A stretch of DNA of 64,000 nucleotides. It comes from Siphlonurus alternatus. Lineage: Eukaryota; Arthropoda; Insecta; Ephemeroptera; Siphlonuridae. The stretch lies in the NCBI GenBank assembly GCA_949825025.1, contig OX463785.1, positions 8,309,971 through 8,373,970 on the forward strand, written 5' to 3'. Made by a program: the position numbers and the translations under genes. This document shows, piece by piece, positions 62,010-64,000 of the stretch. Under the pieces are notes generated by a model. The model did not search any database. It worked only from the letters and a program-made list of their open reading frames with translations, and was not told the origin of the DNA. How positions within the stretch are numbered: the stretch's first letter is position 1; every line of letters starts with the position of its first letter.

Positions 62010-63110
62010 CCTCATCTTTTTCATTCCCTCCTACTCTCTCTACATTTTTGTATTAACACCTGGTACCGTTTTTTTTTTATCAAAAATATGATGATAAGAT
62101 AAAAAAAATTGCTTGTTTCTTTTTTTTTATGTCTACATAAAGATAAGCTTTTATCATATTGAAACATTATATATGATGGATTTTTATCGATCACTTATTA
62201 CAATTTTTTTTATGCAATGATTGTAATAATAAAACTAGTTATTATAAACCACTACATAAAAAAATGTAATTATTAATTTTTTTGTTGTAGAAATGATGAT
62301 ATTTTGTTTTTATTTTCTTAATTTAGGTAGTTAAGAAAGTATACAGCCTAGTAATTCAATGTTAATTTATAAAGAGGTGTATTTTCATGCAAAATATCAT
62401 TATTGTTCTTCTTAATTGTGTTATGTATTAGCTATAGCAAATTACATAATTTATTCATCCATAAGATGCTATATATTACATATTCGGTTAATGCATTGCA
62501 TAAAAGAGCATTATTGAATATAAAAAGACTTGCAAAATAATGTTTCACCCTATTTTTTAAATATTTTACAAGGATCTATAATATTTAATTAGTATAATAA
62601 ACGATTTTATCTAACTAATATTTTGCATTGGTTTCGTTATAGTAGATAATGCAAATTTAAAATATTAAACCTCTATTGATCTCAACATAAAAACACATGA
62701 TAATTATAAAATAATGATTTTTTAAGTAAAAAGTATTATTTAAAAGATATAATAAAAAAATAATAAATTTCTTTTATATTATAACATTACATATAAGTGT
62801 TATGATTGTTTCGGTCAAGATTTTTTTTTGTGGTTTCCCATGATTACCCCCCATCAAGATAGCCACATTATGGTCATGTTAGAACGTGCTTCTCTCTGCT
62901 ATAGTTTAATATGAAGTCAGATAGAAGGAACGAGGATAGTACTACTATACTAGAGGGTGGGAGAGCAATGTATGTATGTAGGCTTTTTGAGCGGGTGTGT
63001 GTATGTGTGTGGTGCTATTTTGGGAAGATGTTGAATTTTTGATGTGATGGAGAGAGAGAAAGAGGGAGGGAGACAGAATAACATACAACCGTCTTTTATA
63101 AGCTTAGCTA
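62003..63110. other. AT-rich intronic stretch
   Basis: Nothing certain. 62860-63080 is mixed with GTGTGTGTATGTGTGTGG and GAGAGAGAAAGAGGGAGGGAG. Confidence 0.4.
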
Positions 63111-63324
63111 CAGTCAAATTTATGTAATATTCCCTCCGGAAGTAGCCGGAAGTATGAAGTTTCTGGCCTTTCTATTCGTATTGCAGCGTTTCAATTTCAC
63201 TGCTTGGTCAGCACTTCTAACACAAAAACCTCAGCAAAAATTTCAAAACTGAATAACAAACAGAACAGTCACAAACTTCACACTTCCGGCTACTTCCGGA
63301 GATAATTTCAAATTAATTTTACTG
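63111..63324. mobile_element. TA-1 element, 214 bp, TA duplication
   Basis: TA, then CAGTCAAATTTATGTAATATTCCC; mirrored by AATTTCAAATTAATTTTACTG and TA. Subterminal pair CTCCGGAAGTAGCCGGAAGTATGAAG / CTTCACACTTCCGGCTACTTCCGGAG is almost perfect. Termini are shared with 44276-44466, and the interior differs. Confidence 0.85.
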
Positions 63325-64000
63325 TAGTCCAGCTTGCCGTGTATCCTTCATCTTTAATGTACCGTCATACACAAAAGATATAGAATTTTGTATTATATAA
63401 ATGATTTCAATGTTCTATTGTTTTTATTTTATTCATTAGAAAACTAACATATTTTAACTTTTGTGACTTTATAAATTTTTAATACATTATACATATTCAA
63501 TTCACAAATAGTACAAGTATAATTTATAAGTAAAGAGAATAATTCATATAATTCTAGAGTGCTACTTTTTTTTTTAGTAATATTTTAATAGTAAAAAGTA
63601 ATTTTTTTTTTTTTTTTTTTTTTTTGCTAGCAATTGCCATTAGAGTATAAATATGATAATAAGTTGTCGGTAAAGTTTACCCTTGAAGAGGACACTATGG
63701 ACTAATGGACACTCCACAGCTGACCTTTGTTGGGTCACAAATGTGTACTTGGGTCTCAACTTCATACAATATTGCAATTTCAAGTGAACTTTCAAATTTA
63801 CACACAAGAGGGATATTATGTTGAGCTTTTTTAATTTCTTATGTCTGGATACTTTAAAAGTGTATTTTTAATTGAAATATCATATAACGTACAAAATGTT
63901 TAATTAGTACATCCAGGGTCATACATTATACATATCTCTAGACCTGTTCTTTAACAAAAATATATTTAAAGTGTTTTGTATAGAAATACATTATATAATT
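63325..64000. other. AT-rich stretch with poly(T)
   Basis: Poly(T) of about 24 bp at 63602-63625. Nothing else recognised to the window end. Confidence 0.45.

Overview
This window looks like nuclear DNA from an invertebrate animal. It is strongly AT-rich and gene-poor. It has long (CT/GA)n, (AT)n and (AAAT)n arrays, non-LTR retrotransposon tails, SINEs with polymerase III heads, and many palindromic DNA-transposon derivatives. The only host protein-coding exon I can name is the first coding exon of a CELF/Bruno RNA-binding protein (48754-49135, + strand). Its RRM1 residues look arthropod-like (Bruno-3/CELF3-6 clade), so an arthropod is the best guess, held loosely. Nothing prokaryotic, viral, rRNA-operon or CRISPR-like was seen.

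Layout. 1-5.4 kb: a decayed LINE with a (TGAA)n tail, a reversed 5S-derived SINE, a LINE tail, and foldback MITEs. 8.8-13.5 kb: a TIR MITE with a nested LINE tail, two abutting foldbacks, a SINE core fragment beside the best 5S-SINE copy, and a further SINE copy. 18.58-19.29 kb: a 704-bp near-perfect palindrome flanked by TTAA. 24-31 kb: microsatellites, small foldbacks, a 365-bp element made of inverted 16-bp minisatellites with an 8-bp target duplication, and a foldback interrupted by a LINE. 33.7-39.2 kb: GC-rich foldbacks, an unexplained open reading frame, and four DNA elements abutting head to tail. 42.8-46 kb: a large inverted repeat whose arms have each been altered differently since duplication. 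46-52.4 kb: the CELF exon and its flanks. 52-64 kb: probably the first CELF intron, mostly AT-rich sequence with microsatellites and a few foldbacks.

Names used here for repeat families. FB-1 and FB-2: foldbacks with termini like GCGATTCACGAA. TT-1 to TT-6: foldbacks bounded by TTAA or near-TTAA, as with piggyBac or Kolobok target sites. TA-1: TA-bounded elements starting CAGTCAAA. GC-3: element with GAGGCTTCAA ends. PAL-8: foldbacks with AATGGACAAC ends. 5S-SINE: SINE with a 5S rRNA-like head.

How it fits together. Most of the non-AT-rich sequence is non-autonomous mobile DNA, and no intact transposase or reverse transcriptase is present, so any mobilising enzymes must lie elsewhere. The CELF exon ends at a canonical donor and the next exon is not visible, so its intron would exceed 14.8 kb. 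All boundaries come from reading the sequence by eye. No alignments or database searches were run.
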